Assembly: GCF_003402975.1 (NCBI RefSeq)
Contig: NZ_QURB01000005.1
Span: forward strand, 62,001-126,000
DNA: 64,000 bases
Direction: 5' to 3'
DNA from: Brumimicrobium aurantiacum
GTDB lineage: Bacteria > Bacteroidota > Bacteroidia > Flavobacteriales_D > Crocinitomicaceae
Shown in pieces: positions 7,743-15,048 of the stretch (within the stretch, counting starts at the first letter, position 1; the number at the start of each line of letters is the position of its first letter). The notes beneath the pieces were generated by a model that was given only the letters and a program-made list of their open reading frames with translations, made no database searches and was not told the DNA's origin. Both the position numbers and the translations under genes were made by a program.

Positions 7743-8498
7743 TTAGTTTTTCCAATTTTGAAGTCGGTCAAGATATAAATAACTTTCCACGAATTTTTTA
7801 TGGTCCGAACTCGTCATTTTCTCCAATAAATTCAATGCTGAAATATAACTTGCTAAATTTCCATTTGACGAACTGAATTTTCCGTCCTCAACAAAAGTTA
7901 CCAAACTATCGTTTTGCACTTTTAAATTCGGATATTCCTTTTGTAATTCTTTTCCGCCACCAATCCACGTTACAATTTTATATCCATCTGCAATTCCGGA
8001 TTTTCCGATTAATTGAGCTCCAGCACAATTGCTTACAATATATTTAACTTCTTTATTTTTCTCTTTTATGAAATTTACGATTTTTTCGTTGTGGACTTGT
8101 GCGTACATATCGTAAGCACTTGGAACAAAAAGAGCAGTTAATTTCGGACAATTGTCAAAAGTGTAATCAGGAACGAAATGCATTCCTTCTTCAGATGTTA
8201 TTGGATTTTCAGTTTCGGCTATTGAAATAACATTGAAAAGTTGTTTTCCGTTTTCGGTCGGTTTTGCGAAAACATCAGAAGTTGCAATTACTTCGCTTTG
8301 TAAAACTCCATTATACATCAAAAGTCCGATTGTTGGCAATTCTGGATTGAACGGTTTTAGATGTTTTGTAAGCGTATCAGTTTTCTGTTCCGCTTTTTCG
8401 ATTTCAATATTTTCAACTTTTGTTTTTGATTTGTCGTTGTTACAACTTGTCAAAATAGTCGCAAAAATCAATGTTATAAATCCAAATTTTCTTATCAT
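7743..8498 (-). CDS. DJ-1/PfpI-family lipoprotein
   Basis: The start at 8498 is preferred because it gives a lipoprotein signal peptide (MIRKFGFITLIFATILTSCN, acylated Cys19). A start 15 codons upstream would bury it. The mature part follows the DJ-1/PfpI class I glutamine-amidotransferase-like fold: PTIGLLMYNGVLQSEV near 55, then the nucleophile elbow VSNCAGAQLIGKSGIADGY with Cys158, and a WIGGGKELQKEYPNLKV strand. Most family members with this layout are cytoplasmic or fused to AraC regulators, so a lipid-anchored copy is unusual. The usual His after the elbow appears replaced by Trp (VTWIGGG), so activity is uncertain. It follows the same orientation as the other modules in this region. 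Confidence 0.8.
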   Translation of the reverse strand: MIRKFGFITLIFATILTSCNNDKSKTKVENIEIEKAEQKTDTLTKHLKPFNPELPTIGLLMYNGVLQSEVIATSDVFAKPTENGKQLFNVISIAETENPITSEEGMHFVPDYTFDNCPKLTALFVPSAYDMYAQVHNEKIVNFIKEKNKEVKYIVSNCAGAQLIGKSGIADGYKIVTWIGGGKELQKEYPNLKVQNDSLVTFVEDGKFSSSNGNLASYISALNLLEKMTSSDHKKFVESYLYLDRLQNWKN

Positions 8499-8602
8499 TC
8501 TCGTTTTTTTTTGTATTGTAGGCAACAGATTGCAAATAGGCACAGGCGGCTAACACGTGTGAATGTTTGCCGCTTGGGCTTATTTGTTGTTATGAGCACT
8601 TT

Positions 8603-8957
8603 TCAATTTCTTATTTCTAACTCTATTTCTTTATAATTTCCTTCGACAATGATAAGACTGCTTTGATACTCTGATTTATCCAGAGGAACTACTTTCAGTG
8701 TGAATTTAAAGTATATTATACACTTTACACCAAGGAGTATCTCATTTTTTTTTGTATGACGGAACTGTGTAGTTGCAACTAGATATTATTCAAGTTATTT
8801 GAACGGGATTATTGCTAATATTTTCGAATACAAAGAAACTTTCGAGAGAAGAGGTATCCATTACTTTTCCCAAATCCATTTTTATTGTGGAATACAATAA
8901 ATCTGCCATTAGGCTAACTACATTCTGAAAAGCTGGAAGTACAATCAAATGTATGAT
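8603..8957 (-). pseudogene. Decayed coding remnant of unknown function
   Basis: Two adjoining minus-strand open frames look protein-like. The first runs from directly after the stop of the 8958-10388 gene, in the same frame, to a stop at 8790 (includes FQNVVSLMADLLYSTIKM and SSLESFFVFENISNNP). The second covers about 8603-8785 in another frame (includes FTLKVVPLDKSEYQSSLIIV then EGNYKEIELEIRN and stop). They could be one gene broken by a frameshift near 8788. Neither has a convincing start and no family is recognised. Confidence 0.35.
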
Positions 8958-10388
8958 TCATTTAAAAGTGACAGGTTGAAGTTTCCATTTACCATCAACT
9001 ATGAATAAATTGGAACTTTTATTGTTAACTTTTAATTCAAAATGTTTAGCATCTATTTTGGTTAATGAATCAACACTCAGTTTTTCTAAAGTCTCATTAA
9101 AATGTTTGATTATTTGATTTTTATCCGTTTTAGAAAAGTAATTACCAGTTCTGATTTGATTATCCTCTAAAACGGTAATAAGAGTTTCTAGTTCATCATT
9201 TCTATAAACACATAAATATTTCATAGCATATATAATATCATCATTTTCAAATGCCGCAATTAGAGAGTTGAATAATTCAACAACACTTGATTGTGGATAC
9301 TTAGATATGTCCTCTTCAATATTTTTAAATTGATCTAATTTTTGATTTTGTGGCTCGATATAATTTGGTTCTGCTTTTCCTTTTGGGAAGGATGCTGTTA
9401 TATTAATACATGGCACTTGCAAAGTATGACCTTGCTTATCCACTTGTTGCATAAAATACGGTATCAGAGTATCATGAAGTTCATGTTTGTATTTAGCCTG
9501 GTATACAACCCATTTGAGCCACTCACCTTCAAATGGAAGTTTATACCAAATTTTATGCTTAGCATTTTGGTAAAGTTCGTATCTGGCTCCAAGTACAACA
9601 CCATCACCACTTTTAGCTTTGGTAACGAGCGTGTCTTTGTGATCTTCACCATTAATCACAGTTGCCTTATAAATCAAGGTATCTTGGTAACGTTTTGAAT
9701 CCGTATTGTCAAACCATTCAACACCAACAAAACACCCATTTTCCCCTATAGTTATGCGTTCATCAATTAAATCAAACTTCACCCACTCATTCCCCTTCGT
9801 TCCTGACTTCACAATGTTAGAAGAAGTGAGTTCTTTATCAGGTTTAATTTCTATCAAATTAACATCATAAACGTGTATTCTAAAATAAGCATCGGGATAA
9901 CCATTATCTGTAATGTACACATTGACGTATTTTAATACCCCAGGAGCTGAATATTTATTTGGAATATGAACTGCTTGTATAGTTCCATTTTGAGATGTTA
10001 TCCCGTATTGGGAAAATAATTTTCTTGGCTTTTTTGTAACACCAAGTTTCTTCAATTTATACTTGCCTTTTTTTTGAACAACAGCTACTTCTTCTAATTG
10101 TTGTTGTTTTGGAATTAAATGTATTTTACTCGAAGAATGTAAATTTTTTATTGCAATTTTTTTTGTCTCAAAACCAATACTTGAAATGATTAAAGAATCA
10201 GTATTAAAACGTAATGTATCCAAAAAAAAGTAGCCGTTGTGATTGGAGATTACATTTTTATCATTCTTAACAGTACGTATATGAGTAAACGGGACTGGTT
10301 CAGAACTTAAACTGTCAACAACTTGAATTTGAGCAAATTGACAACAGTGGATAATTAAAAAAATAGATAAGGTCAATAATTTAAACAT
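8958..10388 (-). CDS. Exported carboxypeptidase-regulatory-like domain protein
   Basis: This 476-residue protein starts with a signal peptide (MFKLLTLSIFLIIHCCQFAQ). Residues 20-95 form a carboxypeptidase-D regulatory-like beta-sandwich (IQVVDSLSSEPVPFTHIRTV, NGYFFLDTL, DSLIISSIGFETKKI), the CarboxypepD_reg_2 type found at the start of TonB-dependent receptors and other Bacteroidota surface proteins. No TonB plug or barrel follows. The middle (about 125-260) resembles a galactose-binding-like beta-sandwich often seen after this domain. The C-terminal ~130 residues are mixed helix and strand and end in VDGKWKLQP, like NTF2/DUF4878-style tails. Function is unknown and it is probably periplasmic or outer-membrane facing. 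Confidence 0.7.
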   Translation of the reverse strand: MFKLLTLSIFLIIHCCQFAQIQVVDSLSSEPVPFTHIRTVKNDKNVISNHNGYFFLDTLRFNTDSLIISSIGFETKKIAIKNLHSSSKIHLIPKQQQLEEVAVVQKKGKYKLKKLGVTKKPRKLFSQYGITSQNGTIQAVHIPNKYSAPGVLKYVNVYITDNGYPDAYFRIHVYDVNLIEIKPDKELTSSNIVKSGTKGNEWVKFDLIDERITIGENGCFVGVEWFDNTDSKRYQDTLIYKATVINGEDHKDTLVTKAKSGDGVVLGARYELYQNAKHKIWYKLPFEGEWLKWVVYQAKYKHELHDTLIPYFMQQVDKQGHTLQVPCINITASFPKGKAEPNYIEPQNQKLDQFKNIEEDISKYPQSSVVELFNSLIAAFENDDIIYAMKYLCVYRNDELETLITVLEDNQIRTGNYFSKTDKNQIIKHFNETLEKLSVDSLTKIDAKHFELKVNNKSSNLFIVDGKWKLQPVTFK

Positions 10389-10453
10389 AAAATCAGTATT
10401 TGAAAAAAGATTATTAATAAATTTAATTTCACATTTTTTAAGTTTCAGTAAAT

Positions 10454-10486
10454 AACAGTGGCTGCATGTTAAAAGCAGCCACTGTT
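10454..10486 (-). terminator. Stem-loop between two minus-strand genes
   Basis: Perfect 12-base arms (AACAGTGGCTGC and GCAGCCACTGTT) flank a 9-base loop, 23 bases downstream of the lipoprotein gene that ends at 10509. The T-tract after the stem is weak, so it may act as a terminator or as an mRNA-stabilising hairpin. Confidence 0.6.
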
Positions 10487-10508
10487 CAAATTTAAATACC
10501 TTCAGGTT

Positions 10509-11186
10509 TTAACAAGGAACAAGCTCAGTATGTGATCCTACTTCTATCCAAAAGATATACGTCTTAGTGGTCTTATTTTGAAGTTTTAAGAGGTCATCAC
10601 ATGGTCCAAAATCTTCAGTTGTTCCAATAAATGGCCTCGCTGGAGGGAATGGTCCAAAAATGTCAGTATCGCCATTGTCAGAGAAAAAAGTTGTTTTATT
10701 ACCTAGTATCTCATGATATGGTGCAAAAACAGCTGCAATTCTTACAATTATATTGTCGTCTGTTGAAATGCCATTTGGAAAGCTCTCTTTTGAATATTCT
10801 CCAAGTTCAGAAATGGAAAGGATACCATTCTCAATATTTATTGTAACCTCATATTCAGTATTGGTAGAAGCATCATTTATTACGAATTTGGATTCATTAT
10901 TAACATTGAAATAATCTACGGTAATTTCAAAGTTAGTTGTGTAGTCGTGCGAAGTCACCTTGTACTTTTCAGATGAATGATCATATTTTATCTCTTCTAA
11001 ATTCGCAGCTTGGGCAAGACTTGTAACCTGAGTGGTAGGATTCGAAAATCCTGATTTCTGTGGCAAATCTTTAGCATCTTCAACTTTAGATGTACTGTTG
11101 TCTTTTAATATTTCTTCTTTTTCACAAGAAGTAAAACCAATTCCTACTAAGGCAAGGAGCAAGCCTCCATAAATTAACTTTTTCAT
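10509..11186 (-). CDS. Lipoprotein of unknown function
   Basis: The start at 11186 is chosen because it gives a lipoprotein signal (MKKLIYGGLLLALVGIGFTS, then Cys21). The frame's first ATG, 25 codons upstream, would precede it with an unlikely hydrophilic stretch. The mature protein has 205 residues. It begins with a low-complexity linker (KEEILKDNSTSKVEDAKDLP), then beta-strands with paired strand/turn patterns (TTNFEITVDYFNVNNESKFV, EYEVTINIENGILSISELGE), and a C-terminal part with two cysteines (FGPCDDLLK and ELVPC). No family is recognised. The stem-loop at 10454-10486 follows it. Confidence 0.65.
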   Translation of the reverse strand: MKKLIYGGLLLALVGIGFTSCEKEEILKDNSTSKVEDAKDLPQKSGFSNPTTQVTSLAQAANLEEIKYDHSSEKYKVTSHDYTTNFEITVDYFNVNNESKFVINDASTNTEYEVTINIENGILSISELGEYSKESFPNGISTDDNIIVRIAAVFAPYHEILGNKTTFFSDNGDTDIFGPFPPARPFIGTTEDFGPCDDLLKLQNKTTKTYIFWIEVGSHTELVPC

Positions 11187-11357
11187 AATTATAGTATTTA
11201 ATTTTCGCCCTACTTTGTTTTCGGGAGTGTTCAGGTCAACTTTTTCTCCCGCTACAAGCAAAATATTCTTGGCAGTCGCTAAATCGGTCTGTTTGGTTTC
11301 TTACTAAAGCAGTGTCCTTTACCGTTATTGAGTGCGTATTACCTTGCTCATAACAAT

Positions 11358-11382
11358 TGGCTAATCGTATTACGATTAGCCA
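11358..11382. repeat. Near-perfect 25-base palindrome
   Basis: TGGCTAATCGTA, one T, and TACGATTAGCCA: two exact 12-base arms around a single base. It lies about 170 bases upstream of the lipoprotein start at 11186. It could be an operator for a dimeric regulator or a cassette-end-like element. Confidence 0.7.
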
Positions 11383-11585
11383 TACTGTATCTTTTCCTTC
11401 AAATATAGCATTAATTCCATAAACAAATCCCAGTTACTCCACGCATTTTCATTAGCTTATAGGAAGATGATGAAATTAGACCATTCGCATAGCCGTATAA
11501 TTATTCGAATAATATACGTTTAATTCTACGGCTAAAACCCAAACTCGAAGCATCGTTTCCCACCCCGACGAAGACCGGTAGCTAC

Positions 11586-11766
11586 ATCCCGAATTAATCA
11601 CCAATTTCCTATTCCAAAGCCAAACTGGCTGCTACCTTTGATAATGCTCAAAATTTTTATTCCTCAAAATTGGATTTACAATTCTAAACAATAAAAACCT
11701 CTGTGCTCACCAAATCTATTGCCATTTTGGCTTTTCATTTACAAAAACTCGTAATTAATTCGGGAT
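11586..11766. repeat. Exact 13-base inverted repeats bounding 155 bases
   Basis: ATCCCGAATTAAT at 11586-11598 and its exact reverse complement at 11754-11766. The enclosed DNA has no reading frame. This resembles a small non-autonomous element, but no target duplication is seen. Confidence 0.45.
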
Positions 11767-11967
11767 ATGAACTTCTTTTTGTATGCTGGTAAATCTGTTT
11801 ACACAGCGACCTTGTGAAGCTCGTGAAAATGATATAACCAGCACAAAAGAAGGAATAAACTTGAGGACGTAGGCGGAAAAGGTGGTCTAGAAATAAGTTT
11901 TAAGTTATTCCATGAAGGCCTATGCTTAGAATTATTGACAAAACTGAGGAATTGTATTTAAAATCCT

Positions 11968-11993
11968 CCCCCTTTATCCCCTTCCAAAGGGGG
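11968..11993 (-). terminator. xth: Stem-loop downstream of exonuclease III gene
   Basis: CCCCCTTT and AAAGGGGG form an 8-base stem with a 10-base loop, 23 bases beyond the stop of the minus-strand exonuclease gene. On the minus strand it is followed shortly by ATTTTAAAT. It is a plausible terminator, but C/G-rich stems of this type are also dispersed repeats in Bacteroidota. Confidence 0.45.
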
Positions 11994-12016
11994 AACATCA
12001 GAGCCCTAAACAAGCC

Positions 12017-12784
12017 TTACCCCAACTCCAGTAAAACTGGACAATGGTCTGATCCCATCACGTCATTTAAAATGTCGGCATTCTTGATATTGGATTTTAG
12101 GGATTCGCTCACTAGGAAATAATCGATTCTCCAGCCTACGTTTCGTCCTCTTGCTCCACCGCGGTAACTCCACCAAGAATATTTAACTTCTTCGGGATGC
12201 ATTAATCGGAAAGTATCCAATAATCCATGACCTGTAAAGGCATCCATTCCATCGATTTCTTTTTGGGTGTATCCTGCTCCTTTATTGTAATTCGCTTTTG
12301 GTCTGGCGAGGTCAATATCTCTATGGGCAACGTTGAAATCACCACACACAACAACAGGTTTTTTGGCTTCAAGGTCTTTTAAGAAGTTTAAGAAGGATTG
12401 GTCCCAAGTTGTGCGGTAATCTAATCGTGATAAATCATTTTTGGCATTGGGAACATAAACAACCACAACATAGTATTCTTGAAATTCAGCAGCAATCACA
12501 CGTCCTTCTTGGTCATGCTCTTCTACTCCTATTCCATAAATGACATCCAGAGGTTTTTCCTTGCTCAAAATAGCGGTTCCAGAATATCCTTTCTTCATTG
12601 CAGAATTTGACACAATATGATAATCTTCTTTAAATGAAACGAGGGCTTCCTGCACTTGATCGTCTTGTGCTTTCGTTTCTTGTAAACATAAAATATCTGG
12701 GTTCAAAGCTTTCATATCTGCTTCGAAATCCTTTTTCATGATTGCACGAATTCCATTTACATTAAAAGATATTAATTTTGCCAT
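12017..12784 (-). CDS. xth: Exodeoxyribonuclease III
   Basis: This 255-residue protein covers the whole family: FNVNGIRAIMKKDF at the N-terminus, LCLQETKAQ with the metal-binding Glu near 36, YSGTAILSK, the catalytic GDFNVAHRDIDLA block near 150, SWWSYRGGARGRNVGWRIDY, and the terminal GSDHCPV with the Asp-His pair. It is a Mg-dependent AP endonuclease and 3'-5' exonuclease of base-excision repair in the cytoplasm. The frame has the standard length of about 255 and starts MAKLISFN. It stands alone, with repeat-rich DNA upstream. Confidence 0.95.
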   Translation of the reverse strand: MAKLISFNVNGIRAIMKKDFEADMKALNPDILCLQETKAQDDQVQEALVSFKEDYHIVSNSAMKKGYSGTAILSKEKPLDVIYGIGVEEHDQEGRVIAAEFQEYYVVVVYVPNAKNDLSRLDYRTTWDQSFLNFLKDLEAKKPVVVCGDFNVAHRDIDLARPKANYNKGAGYTQKEIDGMDAFTGHGLLDTFRLMHPEEVKYSWWSYRGGARGRNVGWRIDYFLVSESLKSNIKNADILNDVMGSDHCPVLLELG

Positions 12785-12801
12785 AATTCTGATTTTTTGT
12801 C

Positions 12802-13062
12802 GTGTTTTACCTTCTGTTTCACCCCTTCAGGGTTTGTAACCATGGATTTACATCCTTAGTTACAAAAATTTCATCCTTTCAGGATTATTTAAAGTTCTGA
12901 AACAGAACGTCTAACTCTATTTCTTGTGTTTTACCTTTTGTTTCACCCTTTCAGGGTTTGTAAATCATATTATTCATTTTAACCAAGGATTTTCATCCTT
13001 GGCTAATAAAATTTCATCCCTTCAGGATTATTTTAACTTCTGAAATAGAAAGTCTCATTCTA
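12802..13062. repeat. Two tandem copies of a ~125-140-base hairpin-rich unit
   Basis: Unit 1 starts at 12802 and unit 2 at 12926, both with GTGTTTTACCTT. Each carries TTTCACCC(C/T)TTCAGGGTTTGT and then TTTCATCC(C/T)TTCAGGATTAT, small hairpins of the ACCCT/AGGGT and ATCCT/AGGAT kind. Unit 2 has about 19 extra bases in the middle. The second unit runs directly into the inverted repeat at 13063. Confidence 0.8.
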
Positions 13063-13188
13063 TTATATTGCGCTAGAAAATCGAATAGCAAGGCGCACTT
13101 ATTTTTTTATTATAAGGAGTTGACAAATGTCAATGACTGAATAAAAAATAGGTGCAACGCCGATAGTCGATTTTATAGCGCAATATAA
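13063..13188. repeat. Long inverted-repeat element abutting a stop codon
   Basis: Outer arms of 21 bases (13063-13083 and 13168-13188) pair with one mismatch and include TTATATTGCGCT. Inner parts pair less well (AAGGCGCAC against GGTGCAACGC). The centre holds TTGACA-AA-TGTCAA. The right arm ends one base before the stop codon of the reductase gene at 13190, so on the minus strand it is the first transcribed structure after that gene. It could act as a terminator or be a MITE-like repeat. Confidence 0.7.
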
Positions 13189-13189
13189 T

Positions 13190-14200
13190 TTAGAAGCCTT
13201 TTACTCCATTTACTGTGGTGTACTTTAAAATATTCTTTTTATCAGGATAAATCCTTGCAAAAGCAGACTGAACAGCGATTGTTCCTTCATGGAATCCACA
13301 CAAGATTAATTTTAATTTTCCAGTGTAAGTATTCACATCACCAATGGCATAAATACCTGGGATATTTGTAGAATAATCTGTTGTGTCAACTTTAATGGCA
13401 TTCTTTTCAATTTCTAATCCCCAGTTGGCGATAGGACCAAGTGAAGGTTTCAAACCAAACAAAGGAATAAAGTGATCTGTTGCCAATACTTCTTCCCCTT
13501 CTTTTTTGTGTTTGATGGTCACGTTTTCCACTTTTCCATCTCCTCCAATTCCAACAACTTCACGCTCTGTAAGTAAGTTGATTTTTCCAGCTTCTGCCAA
13601 ATCCATCACTTTTTGAACAGAATCTAAGTGTCCACGGAAAGAACTTCTTCTGTGTACTAAAGAAACTTTTGATGCGATATTTTTCTCTGTAAGGAAGATT
13701 GCCCAATCTAAAGCAGAGTCACCTCCTCCAGCGATTACACATTCTTTACCTCTGTAAAATTCAGGATCTTTAATGATGTATTCTACACCTTTATCTTCGT
13801 AACTTTCTAAGTTTTCGATAGGTGGTTTACGTGGTTCAAAAACACCCAATCCTCCGGCAATCATCACTACAGGAGCTTCGTGTTTTGTTCCTTTATCTGT
13901 AGTTACGATAAATTTATCTTCAGCTACTTTTTCGATATCTACTGCAGCTTCACCTAGAGTAAAACCAGGTTTAAAAGGCGCTGCTTGTTCCATTAAGTTA
14001 TCTACAAGATCACCAGCCAAAACAGACGGGAATCCTGGGATATCATAAATTGGTTTTTTAGGATAAATCTCTGAACATTGTCCTCCAGGTTGTGGTAATG
14101 AATCTATCAAATGACATTTCAGCTTCAACAATCCTGCTTCAAAAATGGTAAATAGTCCAACTGGACCTGCACCTATAATTATTATATCTGTTTTAATCAT
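13190..14200 (-). CDS. Thioredoxin-reductase-like ferredoxin/flavodoxin-NADP(+) reductase
   Basis: This 336-residue flavoprotein has an N-terminal FAD-binding GAGPVG (about 10-15) and LPQPGGQCSEIYPKKPIYDI, and a central NADP-binding GGGDSALDWA (about 157). The C-terminal FAD-contact motif is IYAIGDVNTY. The redox-active CxxC of true thioredoxin reductases is missing, which places it with the TrxB-like ferredoxin-NADP reductases (YumC/FNR2 type). These transfer electrons between NADPH and ferredoxin or flavodoxin. Length matches the family. A TAAATTTG box about 36 bases upstream may be its promoter. Confidence 0.88.
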   Translation of the reverse strand: MIKTDIIIIGAGPVGLFTIFEAGLLKLKCHLIDSLPQPGGQCSEIYPKKPIYDIPGFPSVLAGDLVDNLMEQAAPFKPGFTLGEAAVDIEKVAEDKFIVTTDKGTKHEAPVVMIAGGLGVFEPRKPPIENLESYEDKGVEYIIKDPEFYRGKECVIAGGGDSALDWAIFLTEKNIASKVSLVHRRSSFRGHLDSVQKVMDLAEAGKINLLTEREVVGIGGDGKVENVTIKHKKEGEEVLATDHFIPLFGLKPSLGPIANWGLEIEKNAIKVDTTDYSTNIPGIYAIGDVNTYTGKLKLILCGFHEGTIAVQSAFARIYPDKKNILKYTTVNGVKGF

Positions 14201-14235
14201 ATTTTCTATTCTATATCGTAAATCGAATTGACATA

Positions 14236-14243
14236 CAAATTTA
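14236..14243 (-). promoter_or_regulatory. TAnnTTTG -7 box upstream of reductase
   Basis: TAAATTTG on the minus strand, about 36 bases before the ATG at 14200, matches the Bacteroidota -7 consensus TAnnTTTG. No clear -33 TTTG is paired with it. Confidence 0.4.
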
Positions 14244-14336
14244 ACTATTCTTTACTTAACAGTAATCAGCTTAGATTGTTTTCCTTTGAAAAGCTAATGA
14301 ATTTACCGTAAAGAGGGGAGAGATATTCGTATTTAT

Positions 14337-15044
14337 TTACTCAAAAATTGTTTGCATTACAGCCATTGACTTTGGGGTTTTAAATCCATTGATGTGTAAT
14401 TTAAAATAATCGATAAGATGATCTGTAATTTGAGAACGCAGTAATCTATGAATACTTAGCGCCAGAAATTCATTTTTATCACTATTTAAAAGTTCAATTA
14501 AAAGGGCAACTGTTTCATCATTTACAAAGAGGTGACTACTTGGTGTTTGATTGGCAATTACTCCATCTTGCAGGTCGAAAATTGCTCCATTTGGATCTGC
14601 AACATGAATTCCTATTCCAATTTGGTTGGCGAGTTTAAGCAAGAACCATAAGGGATAATTGGTGTATTCTTCTGAATTGTCTAACCATTTAATTTCGTGT
14701 TCTAAAAAGGCAAACATACTTTCATCTTGATCGCTACTTTTTAACACTTGAGCCAAAACTTCGGTAATAAAAAATGCCAATCCACTTTTGATGGGATGAT
14801 AGGGAATGCTTTGCGGATTGTATAAGGAATTGATTTCTGTAATCTTTCCCAACTCACTATCCTCTCTGCGATATGCTGTGATTTCGACAAGACTTAAGGC
14901 TTGCAACATATTACCTTTTTTCTTTTTTCCACCTTGAAAAATATAGGCTTGAAATCCGTTTTCTAGGGTGAAAAAATTAAGGATTAAACTTGTTTCGCTG
15001 TAATTTAGTTTTCTTAGTAAAACCCCGTGTTGAATGCTTTTCAT
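14337..15044 (-). CDS. recO: DNA repair protein RecO
   Basis: This 235-residue protein has the RecO N-terminal OB-fold (GVLLRKLNYSETSLILNFFT, then GFQAYIFQGGKKKKG and SLVEITAYRREDSELGKITE). The helical C-terminal domain contains LAFFITEVLAQVLK and a terminal HINGFKTPKSM. RecO loads RecA with RecR during recombinational repair. The start lies 4 bases after the porZ stop, so the two form one transcript, an arrangement also seen in other Bacteroidota. Confidence 0.93.
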   Translation of the reverse strand: MKSIQHGVLLRKLNYSETSLILNFFTLENGFQAYIFQGGKKKKGNMLQALSLVEITAYRREDSELGKITEINSLYNPQSIPYHPIKSGLAFFITEVLAQVLKSSDQDESMFAFLEHEIKWLDNSEEYTNYPLWFLLKLANQIGIGIHVADPNGAIFDLQDGVIANQTPSSHLFVNDETVALLIELLNSDKNEFLALSIHRLLRSQITDHLIDYFKLHINGFKTPKSMAVMQTIFE

Positions 15045-15048
15045 TTAC

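Larger units (their letters stand above)
11187..12016. other. 830-base intergenic region with palindromes
   Basis: No gene is visible. The region holds a 25-base palindrome (11358-11382), a pair of exact 13-base inverted repeats 155 bases apart (11586-11766), an imperfect longer hairpin whose arms lie near 11770-11790 and 11833-11855, and a CCCCCTTT/AAAGGGGG stem-loop just downstream of the exonuclease gene. It marks the border between the accessory region and the conserved backbone. Confidence 0.6.

Noticed and set aside
12802-13062. CRISPR array
   Set aside because: Only two units, with a period of about 125-140 bases and no spacers. No cas genes occur in the window.
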